Source of the DNA: Amycolatopsis thermoflava N1165
GTDB lineage: Bacteria; Actinomycetota; Actinomycetes; Mycobacteriales; Pseudonocardiaceae
DNA length: 64,000 nt
Reading direction: 5' to 3'
Assembly: GCF_000473265.1 (NCBI RefSeq)
Contig: NZ_KI421511.1
Coordinates: 8,468,415 to 8,532,414 of the forward strand
This document shows, in pieces, positions 25,474-32,666 of this stretch (position 1 is the first letter of the stretch; each line of letters opens with the position of its first letter). Both the position numbers and the translations under genes were made by a program. Below the pieces are notes generated by a model. The model saw only the letters and a list, made by a program, of their open reading frames with translations. It did not search any database and was not told the origin of the DNA.

Positions 25474-26439
25474 TCACCACGTGCGGCGCCGGAGGGTGCG
25501 GGACGGCGGCTCCTCGTACCGGGCCCGGTAAGCGGCCGCGAACCGGCCGAGGTGGGTGAATCCCCAGCGGCCCGCGACGTGCGTGACGGTCGTCCGGGAC
25601 GGGTCCGTGTCCAGCAGGTCCTGGTGCGCCCGGTCCAGCCGCACGTTCTGCAGGTACGCCATCGGCGTCATCCCGGTCTCCGCGCGGAACCCGTTGGTCA
25701 GCGCGCGCGCCGACACCGACACCGCGGCGGCGAGCCGCCCGGTGGTCCACTCCCGGTCCGGGTAGGCCTGCACCAGGTCCACCGCGCAGCGCACGGCCGA
25801 CCGGCCGGGCGAGGCGGCCCCGGTGGTCAGCTGGTCGCTGTAGTTGTGCGGCTGCCCGGTCAGCAGCGCGTCGAACACGATCTGCTCCAGCCGGCGCGCC
25901 GCGAGCGGATGGCTCAGCAGTTCGCTCTCCTGCCGCGCGGCCCGGGTCAGCAGCATGAGCGCCTCGACCCAGGTGCGCGCCGGGCCGCGGCTCAGGTCCA
26001 TCCGCGCGGCGAAGGCCAGCCGCGGGCCCACGTCGCGGCCGAGGAGCTGCCGCAGTTCGCGCTCGACCTCCCGCCCGTCGAGCATCACGCACAGCTGCTC
26101 GGTCCCGGGCGCCCAGTCCAGCTCCGCGGGCGCCTCCGGCGCGAACACCGTCGCCGTCCCGGGCTCGCTGACCACCGCCGGCCCGTCGCCGGAGTGGTAC
26201 CGCGCCCGACCCGCCAGCGGGAGCACGACGTGGTAGTGCGCGTTCGGCGGGCACCGCACCCGGATCCGCGGCCCGAAGCTGATCAACCCGATCGTCAGCG
26301 CGGTGTGCGCCGTCGCGTCCAGCCGCATCGCCAGTTCGCCCCGCTCCGGCAGCAGTTCGAGGGGCAGGTACAGCCGGGTGAGCATGTCCCGCGCCTCGTC
26401 CGGATCGCTGGTGGTGAAGGTGACGTGTCCGTTGCCCAC
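25474..26439 (-). CDS. AraC-family transcriptional regulator
   Basis: A 321-residue AraC regulator. The N-terminal 200 residues form a cupin-like sensor domain of the AraC-binding-like type, with NAHYHVVLPLAGRARY and GTATVFAPEAP. The C-terminus has two helix-turn-helix units: TTGRLAAAVSVSARALTNGF and VTHVAGRWGFTHLGRFAAAY. The GTG at 26439 has AAGGAGG seven bases upstream. No catabolic gene is attached, so its target cannot be named. Confidence 0.85.
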   Translation of the reverse strand: MGNGHVTFTTSDPDEARDMLTRLYLPLELLPERGELAMRLDATAHTALTIGLISFGPRIRVRCPPNAHYHVVLPLAGRARYHSGDGPAVVSEPGTATVFAPEAPAELDWAPGTEQLCVMLDGREVERELRQLLGRDVGPRLAFAARMDLSRGPARTWVEALMLLTRAARQESELLSHPLAARRLEQIVFDALLTGQPHNYSDQLTTGAASPGRSAVRCAVDLVQAYPDREWTTGRLAAAVSVSARALTNGFRAETGMTPMAYLQNVRLDRAHQDLLDTDPSRTTVTHVAGRWGFTHLGRFAAAYRARYEEPPSRTLRRRTW

Positions 26440-26550
26440 GGCGGACCTCCTTGCCGGCACCACCCACCAGTGTGCCCCGCGCCGCAAGCGGATGGAATTC
26501 GTGCCGGAAACGGATAGCCGTGACCGCGCGCCCGGGTTTCGATCGACGGC

Positions 26551-26724
26551 GTGGCGGTGGTCTTCGAGCGGCGGGAGGAGCCGTGCCGGCGGTGCCGGGA
26601 CGTGGTCGCGGTGAAGACCGTCGTCGAGTCGACGTCCCGGATGACCCTGCGGGTGCGGGAAGCCGTCCACGCCGACGACGGCTCCCCCGCGGACGCCGCG
26701 TGTGCCCGCGATCAGACGGGCTGA
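26551..26724 (+). CDS. Small CxxC protein (tentative)
   Basis: A 57-residue frame from GTG: it begins MAVVFERREEPCRRCRD and contains a second Cys near its end. The frame is consistent with actinobacterial codon use, but I see no ribosome site. It overlaps the 3' end of the convergent LLM gene by 13 bp. It may be a small zinc-binding protein or chance coding. Confidence 0.35.
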   Translation: MAVVFERREEPCRRCRDVVAVKTVVESTSRMTLRVREAVHADDGSPADAACARDQTG

Positions 26725-27554
26725 CCGGCCGCGGGCGCGAGCCGCGCCAGCACCTCCACGTCGGTGGCGAAGTCGCTCCCGGACTGGGGCAGCAGCGCGA
26801 CGTGGTCCGCGCCTGCGGCCAAGTGCTCCCGCACCTTCACCGCGATCGCGTCCGGTTCGCCGTACGCCACGAACGCGTCCACCAGGTGGTCCGCGTCCGC
26901 GGGATATCCGGCCCGCGCGACGGCGCGGGCGAACCACGGCTGCCCGAGCGTGCCCGTCACCCGCGCGACGGCCTCCGCTCGGCTCGCGCCGGGCATCACG
27001 GCCAGCCCGGCGACCAGCAGCTTGCCCGGGCCGAGCACGCGCCGGGCCAGCGCGGTCGCTTCGGGCGGCAGCATGGCGGGCATCGCGCCGTCGGCCAGCT
27101 CCCCCGCCAGCGCCAGCATCTTCGGGCCGTTGGCCGCCAGGATGCGCGGGTACTCCGCAGGGCCCATCCGGTCCACGTAGTCGCGCATCGTGGCCAGCGG
27201 GTCGCCGTACTCGCGACCGGTGTCAGCCGCCTGCTGCGGGTAGCCGACGCCCAGCCCGAGCACGAGCCGCCCAGGGTGGGCCCGGTGCAGGAACTCCGCG
27301 GCGGCCGCGGCCGTCCGCGCGTCCCGGGTCCAGATGTTGGCGACACCGGTCCCGAACACAACCCGCTCGGTGGCCTCCAGCAGCACGGCCAGTTGCACCA
27401 GCGCGTCCTTGCCGGGGAACTCGTTGGTCCAGATCGTGCCGTAGCCGGCGTCGGCCAGCCGGACGGCGGCCGCGGGCAGCTCCCGCGGCGCGGGCGGATC
27501 GGTGAACGGGACCGGCAGGTACACCCCGACCCGGCCCAGCGATGGGATCTGCAC
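26712..27554 (-). CDS. LLM-class F420-dependent oxidoreductase
   Basis: About 280 residues of the luciferase-like monooxygenase fold. VGVYLPVPF at the start, GTGVANIWTRDA and HPGRLVLGLGVGYPQ around residues 75-115, and PRILAANGPKMLALA are typical of F420-dependent members. GTG at 27554 has AAGGAG eight bases upstream; an earlier GTG would overlap that site. It is divergent from a LysR regulator, with a GCATC/GATGC element between them. Confidence 0.82.
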   Translation of the reverse strand: MQIPSLGRVGVYLPVPFTDPPAPRELPAAAVRLADAGYGTIWTNEFPGKDALVQLAVLLEATERVVFGTGVANIWTRDARTAAAAAEFLHRAHPGRLVLGLGVGYPQQAADTGREYGDPLATMRDYVDRMGPAEYPRILAANGPKMLALAGELADGAMPAMLPPEATALARRVLGPGKLLVAGLAVMPGASRAEAVARVTGTLGQPWFARAVARAGYPADADHLVDAFVAYGEPDAIAVKVREHLAAGADHVALLPQSGSDFATDVEVLARLAPAAGQPV

Positions 27555-27632
27555 GAAAACCACTCCTTGCGAACAGGTGACCGTTGCTCCCACCGTGCTG
27601 CCGTCGCCGGCGGCCGGTCCAACGCCTGTTCC

Positions 27633-27646
27633 GCATCCGGCGATGC
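27633..27646. promoter_or_regulatory. Candidate LysR binding site
   Basis: GCATCCGGCGATGC has perfect 5-bp arms (GCATC/GATGC) and lies 32 bp before the LysR start, in the 124-bp gap to the divergent LLM gene. A 12/14 match (GCATCCGGTGATAC) is found in front of the other LysR gene at 55896-55909. Confidence 0.55.
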
Positions 27647-27678
27647 GATCCGGGCATCACCGCAGGTAGCTTGGGACG

Positions 27679-28563
27679 ATGGCCGAGCACGCCGACCTGG
27701 ACCTGCGACTGGTGCGGTACTTCGTGGCCGTGGCCGAGCACGGCCACTTCGGTCGCGCCGCGGCGGACCTGCACATCACCCAGCCCTCGCTGAGCCGCCA
27801 GATCCGCGGCCTCGAACGGCAGCTGGGCGCCCGCCTGCTGGACCGCAGCCCGCGCGGCACCCGGCTCACCGAGGCCGGCGAGGTCTTCCTGCCGCTGGCG
27901 AAGGACCTGCTGCGCTCGGCCGCCCGCGCAGCCGGCCGCACCCGCGCCGCCGCCCGGCCCGCCCGGATCACCATCGGTCACGCCGTGAACATCCTCGTCA
28001 CGCCGGCCGTGCGCGAGATGCGGCGCCGTCATCCGGAGGCAGAGGTGCGCACCCGGCACGTGGGCTGGCACGAGGTGCCCGCGGCGCTGCTCGACCACCG
28101 GGTGGACGCGGCCGTGGCGCGGCTGCCGTTCCCCACCGGCGGGCTGCACGTCACCGTTCTCCACGACGAGCCGCGGGTGTTGTTGCTGTCGCGCGACCAC
28201 CGGCTGGCGGGCAAGGAGTCGGTGCGGCTCGACGACATCGCCGACGAACCGCTGCCGCGCGTGCCGGGTGACGCGGAGTGGAACGCCTTCTGGCGGGTCG
28301 ACCCGCGGCCCGGCGGCAGGCCGGCGCCGGACGGGCCGGTGATCGGCGCGGTCGAGGACAAGGTCGAGCTGGTCGCCGGCGGGCAGGCGATCGCCATCGT
28401 GCCGGCAAGCGCCGGGCTGACGGGCCTGCGCCCGGACCTCACCACGGTCCCGCTGGAGGACGTCGAACCGAGCCACGTCGTGCTCGCCACTCGTGCGGAC
28501 GACCGGAGCCGTCTCGTCGCCGCGTTCCGCAGGATCGCGCAGGCTCAGCTCACCGGCGCGTGA
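27679..28563 (+). CDS. LysR-family transcriptional regulator
   Basis: A 294-residue LysR protein: HTH at residues about 20-42 (GRAAADLHITQPSLSRQIRG), then a periplasmic-binding-type effector domain. It is of the CatR/BenM-like branch and faces the LLM oxidoreductase gene, its likely target. Its stop is 7 bp from the stop of the next LLM gene on the other strand. Confidence 0.87.
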   Translation: MAEHADLDLRLVRYFVAVAEHGHFGRAAADLHITQPSLSRQIRGLERQLGARLLDRSPRGTRLTEAGEVFLPLAKDLLRSAARAAGRTRAAARPARITIGHAVNILVTPAVREMRRRHPEAEVRTRHVGWHEVPAALLDHRVDAAVARLPFPTGGLHVTVLHDEPRVLLLSRDHRLAGKESVRLDDIADEPLPRVPGDAEWNAFWRVDPRPGGRPAPDGPVIGAVEDKVELVAGGQAIAIVPASAGLTGLRPDLTTVPLEDVEPSHVVLATRADDRSRLVAAFRRIAQAQLTGA

Positions 28564-28570
28564 ACACGCA

Positions 28571-29575
28571 TCACGCGGACCAGCCGAGTTCCGGCCCGAG
28601 CTTGGTCGCGATGTCGGTCAGGATCTGCACGTAGTCGGCGTGCTCGAAGGTGAACGGCAGCGCGAAGGCGACCTCGTCGACCTCCCGGAACGCGGCGTGC
28701 GCGTGCAGCCGTCCGGCGATCTCGGCGGACGTGCCGACCAGGTCGGGGGCGAACATCATCCGCGCCGGGCCCTGCGGAGCGGTGGTCCGCGGCGTGCGCT
28801 TGGCGGCGTACTCGGCGTACTTCGCGCGCTGCGCGGCGGTGGCCGAGTCGGTGGGGATGACCACCAGGCCCTGCGACACGCGGGCGCGGTCGCCGTCCGG
28901 GTGGTGGGCGCGGAAAGCCCGGATGTGGGAGAGCTGGGTCTCGGCGAAGTCCTCCGACTCCTCGGCCTTGACGACGCTGCTGGTCAGCAGGTTCATCCCG
29001 TTCTCGCCCGCCCAGCGCGCCGAGCCGAGGCTGCCCGCGCCGTACCAGAGGCGGCGGCCGAGGCCGGGGGAGTGCGGCTGGACGCGGTCGGAGAAGACCT
29101 CGAAGCCCTCGGTGCCGCGGAAATCGGTGACGGGCTCGCCGCGGACCGCGTCCAGGAGACGGCGGACGCGCTGGTGGCTGAAGTCCTCGGCGTCCGCGGT
29201 GTCCGGGTAGAGCGCGTCCTTGACCTGGTCCCAGTGCATCGGCGGGCCGACCGACAGGCCCGGGTTGAGGCGGCCCCCGGAGAGGATGTCGACGGTGGCG
29301 AGGTCCTCGGCGAGGCGGAGCGGGTTCTCCCAGCCCATCGGGATGACCGCGGTGCCCAGCTCGATGCGCCGCGTGCGCTGCGAGGCGGCCGCGAGGACCG
29401 CGACCGGCGAGGAGATGCCGAACTGCAGGTGCCGGTGCCGCACCCAGGCGCTGTCGAAGCCGAGCTGCTCGCCCAGCTCGATGATCTCCAGCGTGCTCTC
29501 GTGGCCGGCGCGCGGGTCGGCCTCCTCGAACAGGCCGATGGTGAGGAAGCCCAGCTTCCGCAGCAGTCGTGACAC
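28571..29575 (-). CDS. LLM-class flavin-dependent oxidoreductase
   Basis: A 334-residue luciferase-like protein. LGFLTIGLFEEADP, GFDSAWVRHRHLQFG, GTAVIPMGWENPLRLAED and WYGAGSLGSARWAGE follow the bacterial luciferase alpha-like order. GTG start with GGGAGGA five bases upstream. The family uses FMN or F420; the specific cofactor cannot be read. It is not closely similar to the first LLM protein. It stands alone. Confidence 0.83.
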   Translation of the reverse strand: MSRLLRKLGFLTIGLFEEADPRAGHESTLEIIELGEQLGFDSAWVRHRHLQFGISSPVAVLAAASQRTRRIELGTAVIPMGWENPLRLAEDLATVDILSGGRLNPGLSVGPPMHWDQVKDALYPDTADAEDFSHQRVRRLLDAVRGEPVTDFRGTEGFEVFSDRVQPHSPGLGRRLWYGAGSLGSARWAGENGMNLLTSSVVKAEESEDFAETQLSHIRAFRAHHPDGDRARVSQGLVVIPTDSATAAQRAKYAEYAAKRTPRTTAPQGPARMMFAPDLVGTSAEIAGRLHAHAAFREVDEVAFALPFTFEHADYVQILTDIATKLGPELGWSA

Positions 29576-29650
29576 GCGTCCTCCCGGGGTCCGTGATCAC
29601 GATTCTGGCACCGGACCCCGGGCGGACGGCGGTCGTCCCACATGCCGGAG

Positions 29651-30085
29651 CTACCCCGCGGCGAGCAGCTCCTCGGCCACCGGCGCGTACGCGCCCAGCT
29701 CGTCGTGCAGATCGGGCGCCGGGAGCACCTCCGGCTCCGGCGTGCCCGCCGCCTCACCGGCCAGCGCGCGGCGCACGAAGGCGGCCACCACCCGCGGCGC
29801 GGGCGCCACCTGGCCGCCCAGGTAGGCCAGCACCAGCAGGTCCTCGCCGCAGCGGGCCTCCACCGCCAGTGACCAGCCGTAGCGCTCGTCCCACAGCAGG
29901 GCCACGTCGCGGTCCGGGAACGCGGGCACGTGCCCGTCGATCGCGAGGTAGGCGCTCAGCGGCGCGTCCAGTTGCACGAATGAGCCGTGCCCGCTCAGGC
30001 CGAGTTCCTCCTCGACCAGTCCGATGTACCGGCGCAGGCCCCGCGCCGGTTTGCTCTGCGGGTCGAGACCCGGGTTCGGGAACAC
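29651..30085 (-). CDS. DUF6292 family protein
   Basis: A 144-residue protein with the DUF6292 pattern: GLRRYIGLVEEELGL, then YLAIDGHVPAFPDRDVALLWDERYGWSLAVE and GEDLLVLAYLGGQVAPAPRVVAAFV. The GTG has GGGAGG eight bases upstream. The family is confined to actinobacteria, usually near Xre/MerR-type regulators, and its function is unknown. A good promoter (TTGACT, 17 bp, TATAGA) lies upstream, interlocked with that of the divergent MerR gene. Confidence 0.78.
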   Translation of the reverse strand: MFPNPGLDPQSKPARGLRRYIGLVEEELGLSGHGSFVQLDAPLSAYLAIDGHVPAFPDRDVALLWDERYGWSLAVEARCGEDLLVLAYLGGQVAPAPRVVAAFVRRALAGEAAGTPEPEVLPAPDLHDELGAYAPVAEELLAAG

Positions 30086-30107
30086 CTGCTCTCACCTCCC
30101 GAAAATA

Positions 30108-30136
30108 TCTATAGTCAAGACTGGAGATTGAGTCAA
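30108..30136 (-). promoter_or_regulatory. Sigma-70-type promoter of the DUF6292 gene
   Basis: On the minus strand TTGACT (30136-30131), a 17-bp spacer and TATAGA (30113-30108) form a near-consensus promoter, unusual in such GC-rich DNA. The first half of the spacer (AATCTnCAGT) is shared with the promoter at 38929-38957. Confidence 0.75.
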
Positions 30137-30156
30137 TCGAGCGAAGCAGATAGACT
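30128..30156 (+). promoter_or_regulatory. Promoter of the leaderless MerR gene
   Basis: TTGAGT (30128-30133), 17 bp, TAGACT (30151-30156); the GTG start is 7 bp beyond the -10, so the transcript is probably leaderless. The -35 overlaps the -35 of the opposite promoter within TTGAGTCAA. Confidence 0.7.
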
Positions 30157-30162
30157 CTCCAA

Positions 30163-30501
30163 GTGGCTGTAGACAAGCTGGATGACGAGGACTACCCCGC
30201 CTGGACGATGGGGCAGGCGGCAGACGCGCTGGACGTGCAGCCTGCGTTCCTGCGCAGCCTCGACGCCGCCGAAGTCGTCCAGGCGCACCGCTCGTCCGGC
30301 GGCCACCGCCGCTACTCGCGCCGCCAGCTGCGGCTGGCCGCTCGGGTCCGCGAGCTGTTCGACGACGGGATGACCCTGGCGGCCGCGGAGCGGATCGTCC
30401 GGCTGGAGGACGAGCTGGCCGCGTCGCGCGCCGAGAACGCGGATCTGCGGCGCAGGCTGGGCGAGCAGACCGAGTCCACGGAGACCGAACGGGAGGATTG
30501 A
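30163..30501 (+). CDS. MerR-type helix-turn-helix regulator
   Basis: A 112-residue protein. WTMGQAADALDVQPAFLRSLDAAEVV and SSGGHRRYSRRQLRLAARV form the MerR DNA-binding domain, followed by a coiled coil (LEDELAASRAENADLRRRL). There is no effector domain, as in HspR-like short MerRs. It starts with GTG, leaderless. It probably controls its own promoter and that of DUF6292, whose -35 boxes overlap. The next gene starts 2 bp on. Confidence 0.83.
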   Translation: MAVDKLDDEDYPAWTMGQAADALDVQPAFLRSLDAAEVVQAHRSSGGHRRYSRRQLRLAARVRELFDDGMTLAAAERIVRLEDELAASRAENADLRRRLGEQTESTETERED

Positions 30502-30503
30502 GG

Positions 30504-30917
30504 ATGGCGCTGGAGAACGTCTGGATCCGCACCCCTGGCGACGGGCTGGTCCGGGCCGATCAGGTCATCGGGATCTCCAACCACCGCACGCCGTCCCTGT
30601 CCGGCAAGCCGGGGCGCTGGCTGCTGACGGTGGCGCTGCCGGTGCCGACGGGCAGCGGGAGCGCCGACGGCTGGGGGCTGACGAACCTGCACCGCACGCT
30701 GGTGCAGACGGACCAGGAGGTGGCCGGCGCGCCGGACCGCCTGGCGCGGCTGCTGGCCCAGCTGGCGGCGGTGGACACCGCGGGGATTATCACGGCCGTC
30801 CCGTGCGGCCCCGACCGCAGCGACGTGCGGTTCGAGTTCAGCCGGTTCGACGCGGATATCCCGGCTGCCGCGGAACCGCAGGCGCAGGCGGAGGTGCCCG
30901 AGGTGGTCGGCGTCTGA
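30504..30917 (+). CDS. Hypothetical protein downstream of MerR
   Basis: A 137-residue protein with GGGAGG before its ATG. It is a compact alpha/beta sequence (VWIRTPGDGLVRADQVIGIS, GRWLLTVALPV) with no signal peptide and an Ala/Glu-rich end. It lies 2 bp after the MerR gene and so is co-transcribed. I do not recognise the family. Degenerate repeats begin shortly after its stop. Confidence 0.65.
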   Translation: MALENVWIRTPGDGLVRADQVIGISNHRTPSLSGKPGRWLLTVALPVPTGSGSADGWGLTNLHRTLVQTDQEVAGAPDRLARLLAQLAAVDTAGIITAVPCGPDRSDVRFEFSRFDADIPAAAEPQAQAEVPEVVGV

Positions 30918-30948
30918 GCCGGCCGCCGTGGGTGGCTCTGCTTCCGCT

Positions 30949-31557
30949 GGGGTAGGTCCAGCGGCGGGCGAGGAAAGCGCGGCAAGCCAAGGCGGCGGTG
31001 CGGAGGACGTGCGCCGATCACGTGCGCAGTCGCAGGTGCCGCCGCCGTCGGCGTCAGCCCGACCGGGTGGTTGATCCGCCGCCGGTGGGCGAGGAAGGCC
31101 GCCCGCCGCTGCTTTCGGCACCTGGACCGGCGCGGGAAACGCCGCCCCTCACGGCGACCTTCAGCACCGGCACCGGCGCAGAGGGCGTGCGCCGGCAACA
31201 GAGGGCATGCGCTGGCGCGGAGCCGGAGTTGGCCGCCGCGGGGCTGGGCGGTTGATCCGCGTGGGCCCGGGGGGCCTGTGAATGTTCAGGAAGGCGCGCC
31301 GCGACGGCTTCCAGCACCTGCACCGAGCCGCGCCGGTTGCGGTGCCGGAGGTGGTCGGCGTGGAGCTACCGCGACGTTGGGGTTGATCCGTGCCCGCCGG
31401 GGGTGGGGCCAGCTGATGTGCAGCCCGCCGCGGCGGCGTTCAGCACCTGCGCTGGCGCGGAGGACGTGCGCCGATCAGGTGCGCAGTCGCAGGTGCCGCC
31501 GCCGTCGGCGTCCGCCCGACCGGGTTGATCCGCTTCCAGCGCGGGTAGCTCCAGCCG
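30949..31557. repeat. Decayed repeat array upstream of a small Cys/His gene
   Basis: The 640-bp gene-free stretch is built of about four diverged modules, each ending in GTTGATCCG (near 31070, 31251, 31382 and 31524). Most hold a stretch like TTCAGCACCTGCACCGGCGC. Two segments of 76-79 bp, 31000-31079 and 31457-31532, are almost identical. The modules resemble the region around the start of the gene at 31558, so they look like broken copies of its 5' end. Confidence 0.65.
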
Positions 31558-31851
31558 ATGGCGACGAAAGCGCCGCCCGCCACGGCGGCTTCCAGCACGT
31601 GGACCGACGAGGACGGCGTGCGCCAGCCGGGCGCGGACGCCCACGCCTGGCTGCCTGGCACGAACCAGACCCTCTGCGGCCTCTCGCTGCACCGCACCCG
31701 CCTCGGCCGCTTCCCCCACGTGCTCTGGATCGACACGCTCTGGCTCGCGGACACGTCGGCGCACCGGATCGTGCCCTGCCGGCGCTGCGTGGCCGCCGCG
31801 GGCGGGCGGTCCGGCGCCCGCCGCTGGGTGCGCGTCAACCCGCGTCCGTGA
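31558..31851 (+). CDS. Small Cys/His protein
   Basis: A 97-residue protein. NQTLCGLSLHRTRLGRFPHV and VPCRRCVAA give a potential Cys/His metal site (C-x-n-H, CxxC). Similar hypothetical proteins occur in related actinobacteria, but no function is known to me. The ribosome site is weak. The first 20 codons correspond to the repeated module upstream. The 3' end overlaps the convergent STAS gene by 17 bp. Confidence 0.65.
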   Translation: MATKAPPATAASSTWTDEDGVRQPGADAHAWLPGTNQTLCGLSLHRTRLGRFPHVLWIDTLWLADTSAHRIVPCRRCVAAAGGRSGARRWVRVNPRP

Positions 31852-32212
31852 GCGCCTCCTCCATCGTGCTGTAGACGTTCAGGAACTCCAGCAGGTCCGT
31901 GAACGCCATGACCCGCCGCACCGCCGTTCCCGCCACCACCCGCAACTCCGCGGGCGCTGCCTCGCGGTGCGTGCCCGCCAGCAGGCCCAGCCCGCTGGAG
32001 CTGATGAACCGCAGTTCCGACAGGTCCAGCACCAGCAGGCGCGGCCGATCCACGAGCGCGAGCCGGATCAGCCCGCGCAGCTTGGGCAGCGTCGCGATGT
32101 CCAGTTCGCCCGTCGCGGTGAGCACGACGTCCCGTCCCCGGTGCTCGGCCGAAACCGTCATGGCGTGCGCAGGCGCGGGTTCCGTCCGCGGGCGGTCGCT
32201 GGGTGGTGCCAT
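31835..32212 (-). CDS. STAS domain anti-sigma factor antagonist
   Basis: About 125 residues. A STAS fold with LTATGELDIATLPKLRGLI and VLDLSELRFISSSGLGLL, where the Ser row is the phosphorylation site of SpoIIAA/RsbV-type antagonists. I use the ATG at 32212; ATGs at 32227 and 32161 are alternatives and none has a good ribosome site. No anti-sigma kinase is adjacent, so the partner must be elsewhere. Confidence 0.82.
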   Translation of the reverse strand: MAPPSDRPRTEPAPAHAMTVSAEHRGRDVVLTATGELDIATLPKLRGLIRLALVDRPRLLVLDLSELRFISSSGLGLLAGTHREAAPAELRVVAGTAVRRVMAFTDLLEFLNVYSTMEEALTDAG

Positions 32213-32349
32213 TCGCCCATCATGCATAAGAATCCGCGATCCGGCAGCAGCCATTTACACCGCCGTGCGATCGGCGCGCGACCGCGTTTGCCGCGCGATC
32301 AACGGGGTAACTCCACCCGCCATTCGTGCGAGCCGCGGCCGACGACGCC

Positions 32350-32417
32350 GATTTCCTTGCCAGGCAAGCGAATCCGGGCGCACTTGCCCGGCGACATGCG
32401 TGTGCAGGAAGGAAATC
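32350..32417. other. Candidate structured element in a 454-bp gap
   Basis: Perfect 9-bp arms GATTTCCTT (32350-32358) and AAGGAAATC (32409-32417) enclose CTTGCCAGGCAAG and a CCGGGC/GCCCGG hairpin. This could be an RNA structure or a protein-binding site. The rest of the gap between STAS (32212) and PucR (32667) shows nothing I can support; its open frames lack coding features. Confidence 0.35.
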
Positions 32418-32666
32418 ACCGCACCCTGGTCGTAATGGTCGAGCGACCCCGGTGCCGAGTCCAAAGCGGACTCCGGCCGCGCGGACGCGGCGCACCCGGT
32501 GCCGCCGTTCGCGGGGGACTGGCCCGGGCGGCGACGTTCGAGTGGTTCTTCGGCAACCTCGGCGTGCCCGCCGTGCCGGAGCACCGCCGGCGCACCATGA
32601 GGCGCATGTACCGTAGGCCCACCCGCCACCGCCCCAGGGTGGTCGTCCGGTCCACGAGGTGAATGC

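Noticed and set aside
32530-32660. A small coding sequence containing EWFFGNLGVPAVPEHRRR just before the PucR gene
   Set aside because: No start codon with a ribosome site, and the frame ends in a basic run without features.
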